Source: Pseudomonas sp. (GTDB lineage: Bacteria > Pseudomonadota > Gammaproteobacteria > Pseudomonadales > Pseudomonadaceae). From it: 9,083 nt of DNA. This document shows positions 1 through 7,499 of the stretch, piece by piece. A model generated the notes under the pieces. The model ran no database searches. It was not told where the DNA came from and was given only the letters and a program-made list of their open reading frames with translations. How positions within the stretch are numbered: the stretch's first letter is position 1; each line of letters begins with the position of its first letter. The translations under genes were made by a program, and so were the position numbers. The stretch covers positions 1 through 9,083 of the forward strand of contig JAQZAY010000139.1 of assembly GCA_029239415.1 (NCBI GenBank). Reading direction: 5' to 3'.

Positions 1-23
1 CGCCAGCGGAGCTGGCGCTTTTT
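1..23 (+). repeat. Terminator-like inverted repeat inside tnpB, antisense
   Basis: A perfect 7-bp stem (CGCCAGC 1-7, GCTGGCG 11-17) with a 3-base loop is followed by C and five T (19-23). In the plus direction this has the form of an intrinsic terminator. It lies inside tnpB coding sequence on the opposite strand, where it encodes the LRWR region, so it may simply reflect codon use. If active, it would stop transcripts entering antisense to tnpB from the left. Confidence 0.35.
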
Positions 24-287
24 GAACTGCTTGCGACGGATGACATACTCTTCGGTGACGCCCTGGATGGTCTGACTGTGAAGTCCGAGCTCTTTTCCGG
101 CACCCTTGGTGTAAGGGTGCATGTCGAAGGCTGATAGAAAACGACCACGTTCACGAATCGAGCGGCTGCTCAACTCGTTCACGTAGTTCCAGACAAGATT
201 CACCGCGCGAGACGCCTCACGCAGCTGCGCTGCGTGCTTGTCTCGCACCCGAATCTTGAGGGTTTTGGTCGCTTTCATTTCACTCAT
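1..287 (-). CDS. tnpB: TnpB-family RNA-guided nuclease / OrfB transposase, N-terminal part
   Basis: The minus strand from ATG 287 is open to the window edge (95 codons). It reads MSEMKATKTLKIRVRDKH at the N-terminus, then the segments NLVWNYVNELS, FDMHPYTKGAGKELGLHSQT and EEYVIRRKQFKKRQLRW. This is the conserved N-terminal helical region of the IS605 OrfB/TnpB family in its proteobacterial branch. TnpB proteins are RuvC-type nucleases guided by an RNA made from the element's right end. The RuvC and zinc-finger parts would lie to the left, so catalytic integrity cannot be judged. Codons 1 and 4 are both ATG (287 and 278). If the candidate promoter at 295-322 is real, the second start has a more usable leader. 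No frameshift is visible in the part present. Family assignment is from motif recognition. Confidence 0.8.
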   Translation of the reverse strand, partial: MSEMKATKTLKIRVRDKHAAQLREASRAVNLVWNYVNELSSRSIRERGRFLSAFDMHPYTKGAGKELGLHSQTIQGVTEEYVIRRKQFKKRQLRW

Positions 288-294
288 GAAGCCC

Positions 295-322
295 ACTATG
301 CAGCCCGGATTTTGGATTTCAA
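295..322 (-). promoter_or_regulatory. Candidate sigma-70 promoter for tnpB
   Basis: On the minus strand, TTGAAA (322-317; 5 of 6 to consensus) and CATAGT (300-295; 4 of 6) are separated by 16 bases. The predicted start of transcription is around 288, almost at ATG 287. That would give a nearly leaderless message from 287, or a ~10-base leader for the in-frame ATG at 278. This is pattern match only. Confidence 0.35.
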
Positions 323-328
323 GCCCTG

Positions 329-341
329 GTCGCTTCGCGAC
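329..341 (-). repeat. Small stem-loop next to the element left-end hairpin
   Basis: A perfect 5-bp inverted repeat, GTCGC (329-333) and GCGAC (337-341), has a TTC loop. It abuts the larger hairpin at 342-383 with no spacer, so the two could stack. It sits between the element end and tnpB and is probably part of the left-end structure. Confidence 0.5.
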
Positions 342-383
342 GGCGCTTATATCCCCCACCTAAAGGAAGGGGTTTTACGCGCC
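342..383 (-). repeat. Imperfect left-end hairpin of the IS200/IS605-type element
   Basis: The outer stem GGCGC (342-346)/GCGCC (379-383) is followed by a partly paired AT-rich section. An inner CCCC (353-356)/GGGG (369-372) stem leads to an apical CC(TAAA)GG hairpin with a 2x2 internal loop. Such irregular hairpins with a GC core and an AT-rich interruption are the single-strand recognition structures of TnpA in IS200/IS605 elements. Location upstream of tnpB fits a left end. Assignment as an element end is inferred. Confidence 0.6.
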
Positions 384-420
384 ACTTGATAAAGGAAGAT
401 CGGAACCTGCGACACGCCCC

Positions 421-448
421 GCCGGTCCAGTATTGGGTCGGGGCCGGC
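421..448 (+). repeat. Stem-loop upstream of acnA
   Basis: GCCGGTCC (421-428) pairs with GGGCCGGC (441-448) through one G-T wobble, leaving a 12-base loop. There is no T-tract, so it is a poor intrinsic terminator. It may be the remains of the 3' end of a gene displaced by the insertion, or part of the acnA control region. It overlaps the weak -35 candidate for acnA, so one of the two readings may be wrong. Confidence 0.35.
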
Positions 449-462
449 AAAGTCGGTCTAAC
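433..462 (+). promoter_or_regulatory. Weak candidate promoter for acnA
   Basis: TTGGGT (433-438) and TCTAAC (457-462) are 18 bases apart. Each hexamer has only 3-4 consensus matches. It would give a leader of about 95 bases including the 479-497 stem-loop. No better sigma-70 pair was seen by eye between the element end and acnA. Confidence 0.25.
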
Positions 463-478
463 CTGACCATTTCAGCCA

Positions 479-497
479 GGTCCGTGCCGTGCGGACC
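479..497 (+). repeat. Stem-loop in the acnA leader
   Basis: A perfect 6-bp stem, GGTCCG (479-484) and CGGACC (492-497), has a 7-base loop and lies 66 bases before the acnA start. It could affect mRNA stability or be a protein site. No function can be assigned from sequence. Confidence 0.4.
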
Positions 498-550
498 TCC
501 ACAGAGGCGGTGTTACCGGCAACTTCCAGAACTGTCGGCCACCGGCGCAG

Positions 551-556
551 AAGGAG
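551..556 (+). promoter_or_regulatory. acnA ribosome binding site (decides the start)
   Basis: A full AAGGAG lies 6 bases before ATG 563. The upstream in-frame TTG at 557 directly abuts this motif and cannot use it, so ATG 563 is the start. Confidence 0.9.
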
Positions 557-562
557 TTGGCA

Positions 563-3304
<2,742 letters not shown>

Positions 3305-3319
3305 CCTGCGCTTGGGCCG

Positions 3320-3340
3320 AGGGGCGGCCGTGCCGCCCCT
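3320..3340 (+). terminator. Strong GC hairpin after acnA, no T-tract
   Basis: A perfect 9-bp stem, AGGGGCGGC (3320-3328) and GCCGCCCCT (3332-3340), with a 3-base CGT loop, starts 15 bases after the acnA stop. The next bases (GCAGAG) contain no U-run, so this is not a classical intrinsic terminator. It may protect the acnA 3' end or act with Rho. Confidence 0.5.
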
Positions 3341-3345
3341 GCAGA

Positions 3346-3359
3346 GAATCGAAAGATTC
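3346..3359 (+). repeat. GAAA-loop mini hairpin upstream of the aer2 promoter
   Basis: GAATC (3346-3350) and GATTC (3355-3359) form a perfect 5-bp stem closing a GAAA tetraloop. It directly precedes the FliA-type -35 element at 3362. It could be the last structure of the acnA transcript or an operator-like inverted repeat. Function unknown. Confidence 0.4.
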
Positions 3360-3361
3360 CC

Positions 3362-3388
3362 TCAATAAATGCAGGGACGTGCCGATAG
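3362..3388 (+). promoter_or_regulatory. FliA (sigma-28) type promoter for aer2
   Basis: TCAA (3362-3365) is followed after 15 bases by GCCGATAG (3381-3388), a 7 of 8 match to the sigma-28 -10 consensus GCCGATAA. The short TCAA-type -35 matches what I recall of Pseudomonas FliA promoters. The start of transcription would be near 3395, about 25 bases before the aer2 ATG. Published work on P. putida aer2 reports FliA dependence with ppGpp/DksA influence, which agrees with this site. I cannot verify that this exact sequence is the mapped one. Confidence 0.75.
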
Positions 3389-3418
3389 CTCTGGAAAGCC
3401 TTGCGGATTGAACAGCAG

Positions 3419-4984
3419 ATGCGTAACAACCAACCGATTACCCAGCGCGAACGGACTTTCCCTGCCCAACAGCGGTTGATCTCCACCACCAGCACCAAGG
3501 GTGTCATCACCTATTGCAACGATGATTTCGTCGACATCAGCGGGTTCACCCGGGACGAACTGATCCACGCGCCGCATAACCTGGTGCGTCACCCGGATGT
3601 ACCGTCCGCGGTGTTCGAGCACATGTGGAGCACCCTGAAGCAGGGCCAGCCGTGGATGGGCGTGGTCAAGAACCGCTGCAAGTCCGGCGATCACTACTGG
3701 GTAAACGCCTACGTCACCCCGATCTTCGAGAACAACCAGGTCGTGGGCTTCGAGTCGGTGCGGGTCAAGCCGACTGCCGAGCAGATCCGCCGCGCCCAGG
3801 CGCTGTACCAGCGCTTGAACCAGGGCAAGCCCGCCGTGCCGCGTCGCGACCAGTGGGTGCCGGTGCTCCAGGACTGGCTGCCGTTCATCCTGATCAGCCA
3901 GATCGGCTTCCTGATCGGCAACTGGATTGGCCATTCCTGGGGCTTTGCCCTGGCGGCCGCGGTGTCGGTCCCGCTTGGCCTGCTGGGCCTTGGCTGGCAG
4001 CAACGCGGGCTCAAGCGTTTGCTTCGCCTGGCAGACCAGACTACCTCCGACCCGCTGATCGCGCAGATGTACACCGACAGCCGTGGCGTGCAGGCTCGCC
4101 TGGAAATGGCCATGCTCAGCCAGGACGCGCGGATGAAAACCTGCCTGACCCGCCTGCAGGACAGCGCCGAGCACCTCAACGAACAGGCGCGCCAGTCCGA
4201 TACCCTGGCCCACAACAGCTCGACTGGCCTCGAGCGCCAGCGTGTCGAGACCGAGCAGGTGGCCGCCGCGGTGAACCAGATGGCCGCTACCACCCAGGAG
4301 GTGGCCAGCCACGTGCAGCGCACCGCCGATGCCACCCAGCAAGCCAATCGCCTGACCACCCAAGGCCGCGAGATCGCCAGCGAAACCCGCGCGGCCATCC
4401 AGCGGCTGTCGGCGGCCGTGGGCGAGACCGGCCAGACGGTGACCCAGCTGGCCCGCGACAGTGACGAGATCGGCGGGGTCGTCGATGTGATCAAGGGCAT
4501 CGCCGACCAGACCAACCTGCTGGCCCTGAACGCCGCCATCGAGGCGGCGCGCGCCGGCGAGATGGGCCGCGGCTTTGCCGTGGTGGCCGATGAAGTGCGG
4601 CAACTGGCCCAGCGTACGGCGCAGTCCACTGGCCAGATCCACACCCTGATCGCCAAGCTCCAGCAAACCGCCAGCAACGCCGTGCAGACCATGGAAGCCG
4701 GGCACCGCCAGGCCGAAGAAGGCGTGGCCCGGGTGACCGATGCGGACCAGGCGCTGGCGGGGATCAGCGATGCGGTGGCCAACATCACCGACATGACCAC
4801 CCAGATCGCCGCCGCCACCGAAGAGCAGACGGCCGTGGCCGACGAGATCAGCCGCAACATCACCACCATCGCCGAGCTGGCCGACCATACGTCCGAGCAG
4901 GCGCAGCATTCGGCCAGGCTCAGCGAGGAGTTGACCCGTACGGCTACCGGCCAGTATTCGCTGGTGGAGCGGTTCAATCGATGA
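3419..4984 (+). CDS. aer2: Aer-like PAS methyl-accepting energy-taxis receptor (P. putida Aer2 type)
   Basis: This is an inner-membrane chemoreceptor that reports cell redox state to CheA/CheW and so steers swimming toward energy-favourable sites. It has 521 residues. A PAS domain (about 20-118) contains VRHPD with R57, H58 and D60, the positions tied to FAD binding in E. coli Aer, and a [12 protein letters not shown] segment typical of Aer PAS domains. A hydrophobic hairpin (about 152-193) anchors it without a large periplasmic domain. A HAMP-like linker (about 194-250) leads to a coiled-coil signalling domain with the conserved tip [19 protein letters not shown] (358-376) and [10 protein letters not shown] (388-397). 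ATG 3419 was chosen: the in-frame TTG at 3401 lies only a few bases after the predicted transcription start, and MRNNQP is the expected N-terminus. The Shine-Dalgarno site is weak. It should not be confused with the soluble haem-PAS receptor called Aer2/McpB in P. aeruginosa. Confidence 0.93.
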   Translation: MRNNQPITQRERTFPAQQRLISTTSTKGVITYCNDDFVDISGFTRDELIHAPHNLVRHPDVPSAVFEHMWSTLKQGQPWMGVVKNRCKSGDHYWVNAYVTPIFENNQVVGFESVRVKPTAEQIRRAQALYQRLNQGKPAVPRRDQWVPVLQDWLPFILISQIGFLIGNWIGHSWGFALAAAVSVPLGLLGLGWQQRGLKRLLRLADQTTSDPLIAQMYTDSRGVQARLEMAMLSQDARMKTCLTRLQDSAEHLNEQARQSDTLAHNSSTGLERQRVETEQVAAAVNQMAATTQEVASHVQRTADATQQANRLTTQGREIASETRAAIQRLSAAVGETGQTVTQLARDSDEIGGVVDVIKGIADQTNLLALNAAIEAARAGEMGRGFAVVADEVRQLAQRTAQSTGQIHTLIAKLQQTASNAVQTMEAGHRQAEEGVARVTDADQALAGISDAVANITDMTTQIAAATEEQTAVADEISRNITTIAELADHTSEQAQHSARLSEELTRTATGQYSLVERFNR

Positions 4985-4992
4985 TGCGCGGC

Positions 4993-5017
4993 GGCCGAGC
5001 CTTGTGCAGGCTCGGCC
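4993..5017. terminator. Stem-loop between convergent aer2 and pseudouridine synthase genes
   Basis: A perfect 9-bp stem, GGCCGAGCC (4993-5001) and GGCTCGGCC (5009-5017), has a 7-base loop. It fills most of the 36-base gap between two convergent genes and lies 4 bases from the stop of the minus-strand gene. Position fits a shared bidirectional terminator, but neither strand has a T-run. Confidence 0.6.
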
Positions 5018-5020
5018 TGC

Positions 5021-5905
5021 CTACCACTCCAGGCTCAGGCGGCTCTCGAAATAGCGCGCCTGGCCCGTCAGCGGATCCTTGAACCCGAGGCTCTGCGCCA
5101 GCAGCTTGAGCGGCCTGGAGTAGTCATCCTCGACCTGGCGCAGCTCGGGGTAGAACGGGTCGTTGCAGATCCCGGCCCCCAGGGCGCTCATGTGCACGCG
5201 CAACTGGTGGGTCTTGCCGGTGACCGGCGACAGGCCGTAGCGCCACCACGGCCCATTGCGCTCGAGCACCTCGGCCACGGTTTCACTGTTGGCGATGCCG
5301 GGCACTTCCTGCATGCGGAAGAACGGCTCACCGTGCGCCAGCCGGCTCTTGTGCACCAACGGGAAGTCAAGCGAGGGCAAGGCGGCGGCGATCGCCTGGT
5401 AGCGCTTGTCGATCTGGCGGTTGGGAAACAACGACTGGTAGGCGGCGCGGGTCTGGGGATTGGCGGAAAACAGCACCAGCCCGGCGGTATGCCGGTCGAT
5501 GCGGTGCAAGGGTACCAGGTGCGGATTGTCCAGGCGGCGGATCAGGCGGCGCAGCAAGGTCTGCTCCACGTACTCGCCCGTCGGGGTCACCGGCAGGAAA
5601 TGCGGCTTGTCGGCCACCACCAGGTGCTCGTCGACATGCAGGATGGCCTCCTGCACCGGGATCGGTTTCTCGTTGGGTACTTCGCGAAAGTAGTGGATCC
5701 GCATGCCCTGACGATACGGCAGGTCGATACCAATGGCCTGCCCCGAGGCATCGAGCACGCGGGCGCGGGCAATGCGGTCGAGCCACTGCTCGCGGCTGAT
5801 GGCCTTGAAGTGGTCGCACAGGCAATCGAGCACTGTCGCCCAGTTGCCAGGCGGCAGGCAAAGGGTGCTGGCCTGATGGCGTGCCGGATCGAAAGGGGAA
5901 GTCAT
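5021..5905 (-). CDS. RluA-family RNA pseudouridine synthase
   Basis: This enzyme isomerises specific uridines in rRNA or tRNA to pseudouridine. The protein has 294 residues from ATG 5905. Seen: HVDEHLVVADKPHFLPVTPTG (about 90-110), the family's beta-strand region before the active site. LHRIDRHTAGLVLFS follows, with the catalytic Asp at 137 in an HRID form of the HRLD motif. Then come PVTGKTHQLRVHM (228-239) and ALGAGICNDPFYP, all RluA hallmarks. The N-terminal ~85 residues carry no clear S4 domain, unlike RluC/RluD. The target cannot be told from sequence. The same frame stays open upstream to 6139, but that stretch overlaps the glutaredoxin-like gene and looks non-coding, so MTSPFDPARH is taken as the N-terminus. 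The ribosome binding site is weak. It is 109 bases downstream of the glutaredoxin-like gene on the same strand, so co-transcription is possible. Confidence 0.92.
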   Translation of the reverse strand: MTSPFDPARHQASTLCLPPGNWATVLDCLCDHFKAISREQWLDRIARARVLDASGQAIGIDLPYRQGMRIHYFREVPNEKPIPVQEAILHVDEHLVVADKPHFLPVTPTGEYVEQTLLRRLIRRLDNPHLVPLHRIDRHTAGLVLFSANPQTRAAYQSLFPNRQIDKRYQAIAAALPSLDFPLVHKSRLAHGEPFFRMQEVPGIANSETVAEVLERNGPWWRYGLSPVTGKTHQLRVHMSALGAGICNDPFYPELRQVEDDYSRPLKLLAQSLGFKDPLTGQARYFESRLSLEW

Positions 5906-5932
5906 GGCAAGGCTCGTGGAGTCGGGCCGGGG

Positions 5933-5958
5933 ATTATCCTCCAAGGGCGTCGTCTCAA
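5933..5958 (-). promoter_or_regulatory. Possible promoter before the pseudouridine synthase
   Basis: The minus strand has GATAAT (5938-5933; 5 of 6 to the -10 consensus), with TTGAGA (5958-5953) upstream. The spacing is only 14 bases, too short for a standard sigma-70 pair, so only the -10 box is convincing. If used, the leader would be about 20 bases. Confidence 0.25.
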
Positions 5959-6014
5959 CCAGTACGCGCGGTAATCGAATGCCGGCTGTCCTGCTCGCAG
6001 CAAGCCCTGCAAGC

Positions 6015-6251
6015 TCAGCGCAGAAACGCCACCACCTGCTCGGTATCGAACGGCCAGGGCAGCTCCTCACCCGAGTCGCAGCGGCGCAACACCGGGATGG
6101 CCAGCGAGTAGCGCTCGAACATCGCCTCGTTCTGGGCAATGTCGACCAGCTCCACCAGCAGACCGTGCTCGACGAGCGGCATCAGCAGGGCCTCCGCCAC
6201 TTCGCACAGGTGGCACCCAAGGGTGCCGAACAGTTGGCATTCAGGAACCAT
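6015..6251 (-). CDS. Glutaredoxin-like thioredoxin-fold protein (DUF836 type)
   Basis: A small protein of 78 residues with a single thioredoxin/glutaredoxin-like fold. Seen: the redox motif CHLC (C13-x2-C16) at the end of the first strand (CQLFGTLGCHLCE). A likely cis-proline follows at P53 in LAIPVLRR, with a GEELPWPFD turn before the last helix. This is the pattern of the short glutaredoxin family proteins common in proteobacteria, whose substrate is generally not known. The start is ATG 6251. An in-frame TAA lies two codons upstream, so no longer form exists. An extra cysteine at C5 is unusual but not diagnostic. It is divergent from the DUF883 gene, sharing a 127-base control region, and is followed by the pseudouridine synthase. 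Confidence 0.88.
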   Translation of the reverse strand: MVPECQLFGTLGCHLCEVAEALLMPLVEHGLLVELVDIAQNEAMFERYSLAIPVLRRCDSGEELPWPFDTEQVVAFLR

Positions 6252-6282
6252 GGCAGGTTATCCAGCACCAGGATGAACCCCT

Positions 6283-6311
6283 ATCTTAGGTCCGGGTGGC
6301 GCCGGTTGCAC
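6283..6311 (-). promoter_or_regulatory. Weak candidate promoter for the glutaredoxin-like gene
   Basis: The minus strand has GTGCAA (6311-6306) and TAAGAT (6288-6283; 4 of 6) with 17-base spacing. Transcription would start about 25 bases before ATG 6251. The -35 match is poor. Confidence 0.25.
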
Positions 6312-6378
6312 GCCAGTAGTGAACCTTCGGCATCGCTTGCGACTCGAACTAGCCACATACTTTGACAGGGAGACACAC

Positions 6379-6693
6379 ATGGCCAGCACATCGGCACAGA
6401 ATGCTCAGGAAATATTGGCGGCTGACTTCCAGACCCTGGTGCGCGACACCGAGAAACTGCTCGCCGACACGGCCAATCTCGCGGGCGACCAGGCCGAGCA
6501 GTTGCGCGCCCAGCTCAACCAGAGCCTGATGCGCGCCCGCGAGAGCCTGCAGCTGACCAAGGAGTCGGTTTGCCAGAAGAGCGAGGTGGCGCTGATCGAT
6601 GCCGAGCAATACGTCAAGGAAAAACCCTGGCAGGCCATTGGCATTGCCGCAGGCGTAGGCCTGCTGGTCGGCCTGCTCGCTGGTCGGCGTTGA
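6379..6693 (+). CDS. DUF883 / YqjD-ElaB-like tail-anchored membrane protein
   Basis: The protein has 104 residues: a long, charged, amphipathic helical region (about 8-80, rich in Ala, Gln, Glu and Leu) and one C-terminal hydrophobic segment (about 85-102, IGIAAGVGLLVGLLAG) ending in RR. The segment KEKPWQAIGIAAGVGLLVG is the signature of the DUF883 family. E. coli YqjD and ElaB of this family sit in the inner membrane by the C-terminal segment and bind ribosomes in stationary phase. A similar role here is inferred. The start is ATG 6379, with AGGGAG 6 bases upstream (6367-6372). An in-frame ATG at 6319 lacks such a site and would add an unrelated-looking leader. It is the first gene of a compact three-gene run. 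Confidence 0.9.
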   Translation: MASTSAQNAQEILAADFQTLVRDTEKLLADTANLAGDQAEQLRAQLNQSLMRARESLQLTKESVCQKSEVALIDAEQYVKEKPWQAIGIAAGVGLLVGLLAGRR

Positions 6694-6702
6694 GGATCGG
6701 CC

Positions 6703-7083
6703 ATGGACAATGATGCCCTTGGCATTGGCACCTCCAGTACCGGCAAGCGCTTGGGCGCTGCGGTACTCGGGCTGCTGCATGGCCATATCGAACTGCTCGG
6801 CATCGAGCTGCAGGAGCAGAAAGCCCGCACCTTGAGCCTGCTGTTGTTCGCGGGCCTGGCCCTGGTCTTCGCGCTGCTGCTGCTCACGGCGCTGTCCGGG
6901 TTGCTGCTGGTCATGCTGTGGGACAGCTATCGCCTGGCCGGGATCATCGGCCTGTGCGTGTTCTACGGCCTGGCGGCCATCTATTGCGGGCTGCGCCTTA
7001 AGGCCGCGGTGTTCGACGAATCCTCGCCGTTCAATGCCACCCTCGATGAAATCGCCAAGGATCGGGAGCGCCTGTTGCCATGA
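6703..7083 (+). CDS. YqjE-like holin-superfamily III membrane protein
   Basis: The protein has 126 residues with an N-terminal amphipathic region (LLHGHIELLGIELQEQKAR, 24-42). Two membrane-spanning stretches follow: about 44-73 (very Leu-rich, likely one long or kinked helix) and 78-97. The C-terminal tail is charged. The HxELLxxELQEqk pattern before the first helix is typical of the PF07332 group (holin-X/YqjE), often annotated as phage holin family although these are chromosomal stress-associated genes, not lysis genes. GAGGA (6692-6696) overlaps the stop codon of the DUF883 gene and lies 6 bases from ATG 6703, suggesting translational coupling. The next gene overlaps its stop by 4 bases. 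Confidence 0.87.
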   Translation: MDNDALGIGTSSTGKRLGAAVLGLLHGHIELLGIELQEQKARTLSLLLFAGLALVFALLLLTALSGLLLVMLWDSYRLAGIIGLCVFYGLAAIYCGLRLKAAVFDESSPFNATLDEIAKDRERLLP

Positions 7084-7412
7084 ACCCGCACGACCTGCCT
7101 ACCGGCGCCAGCCGCCGCGAAATGCGCAAGACCCTGATCCGCCTGCGCCTGGAAATGCACCGCCAGGAAATCCGCAACGAGTCCGCACAGCTGCTCAGCC
7201 CGATCAACCGCCTGCGCGGGGTGGGCAACTCGCTGCAGGATGGGTTTGGCGTCAAGCACGCCCCGCTGTGGGGCATCGGCGCGGTCGTCGCGCTGGGCTT
7301 TCTCACTGGCAAGGGCGTGCGTGGCGGCCATCTGCCCCGCTTGTTGCAGCTGGGCAGCAGCCTCGCACCGCTGATCCGCCTGTTCATGCACGGTGGCGGT
7401 CGCCATCGCTGA
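7080..7412 (+). CDS. Small predicted membrane protein in YqjK position
   Basis: The protein has 110 residues and begins inside the ATGA overlap with the preceding gene, so coupled translation is likely. The N-terminal half is a basic amphipathic helix (SRREMRKTLIRLRLEMHRQE, 11-30). A single short hydrophobic segment follows (about 62-78, PLWGIGAVVALGFLTGK), then a second weakly hydrophobic part (about 86-103) and a GGGRHR tail. I do not recognise a named domain. In enterobacteria the third gene of the yqjD-yqjE operon is yqjK, also a small helix-plus-membrane protein. Homology cannot be asserted, but position and layout agree. A partner role with the two upstream membrane proteins is inferred. 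Confidence 0.85.
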   Translation: MNPHDLPTGASRREMRKTLIRLRLEMHRQEIRNESAQLLSPINRLRGVGNSLQDGFGVKHAPLWGIGAVVALGFLTGKGVRGGHLPRLLQLGSSLAPLIRLFMHGGGRHR

Positions 7413-7423
7413 CCTGGGCCATG

Positions 7424-7456
7424 CGGCAGCGCCCGTCGCTTGCGCGGGGGCTGCCG
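7424..7456 (+). terminator. Strong stem-loop between the yqj-like run and dgt, no T-tract
   Basis: CGGCAGC (7424-7430) pairs with GCTGCCG (7450-7456). After a single G-G mismatch, CCCG (7432-7435) pairs with CGGG (7445-7448) around a 9-base loop. This makes 11 bp in total with a high GC content. It begins 12 bases after the upstream stop and ends about 44 bases before the dgt start. The lack of a U-run argues against simple termination. It may instead reduce read-through or stabilise the upstream mRNA 3' end. Confidence 0.5.
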
Positions 7457-7467
7457 ACACGGGAAGC

Positions 7468-7473
7468 TATGAT
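7468..7473 (+). promoter_or_regulatory. Candidate -10 box for dgt
   Basis: TATGAT (5 of 6 to the -10 consensus) lies 26 bases before the preferred dgt start. There is no acceptable -35 at 16-18 bases (that stretch is G-rich). The nearest TTGCGC (7440-7445) is 22 bases away. It is a weak prediction only. Confidence 0.25.
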
Positions 7474-7484
7474 CCTTGACCTCA

Positions 7485-7490
7485 TGGGAG
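7485..7490 (+). promoter_or_regulatory. dgt ribosome binding site that decides the start
   Basis: TGGGAG directly abuts ATG 7491 (zero spacing) but is 9 bases from the in-frame TTG at 7500. Normal spacing therefore favours TTG 7500. Confidence 0.6.
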
Positions 7491-7499
7491 ATGCAACCC

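Larger units (their letters stand above)
1..393 (-). mobile_element. IS200/IS605-type element, left part (truncated by window edge)
   Basis: Seen: the start of a TnpB-like gene on the minus strand, and upstream of it a compact block of secondary structure (329-383) that ends near an ATCAAG/TTTAT stretch at about 385-393. Known: IS200/IS605 elements have no long inverted repeats, end in subterminal imperfect hairpins and insert next to a short AT-rich motif. Inferred: the element's left end lies around 384-393, and TTTAT (minus strand, 393-389) is a candidate flanking or target-adjacent motif. Only about 100 bases separate the end from the tnpB start, so there is no upstream tnpA. The element is either tnpB-only (IS1341-like) or has its transposase beyond the window. 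The right end is not in the window. Confidence 0.65.

Noticed and set aside
3385..3404. Sigma-54 promoter before aer2 (TGG...TTGC)
   Set aside because: Only 6 bases lie between TGG and TTGC instead of 8, so the -24/-12 spacing is wrong. The FliA-type pattern fits much better.
3362..4909. Long minus-strand open frame (515 codons) antisense to aer2
   Set aside because: Low-complexity Gly/Leu/His composition and full overlap with a well-recognised receptor gene show it to be a shadow.
5906..6139. N-terminal extension of the pseudouridine synthase to 6139
   Set aside because: The added residues are Arg/Ser/Pro-rich, partly overlap the glutaredoxin-like gene in another frame, and match no RluA feature.
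6337..6361. Promoter TTGCGA / CATACT for the DUF883 gene
   Set aside because: The spacing is only 13 bases and the start would fall at the Shine-Dalgarno site. CATACT alone could be a stationary-phase -10 box but is too weak to list.
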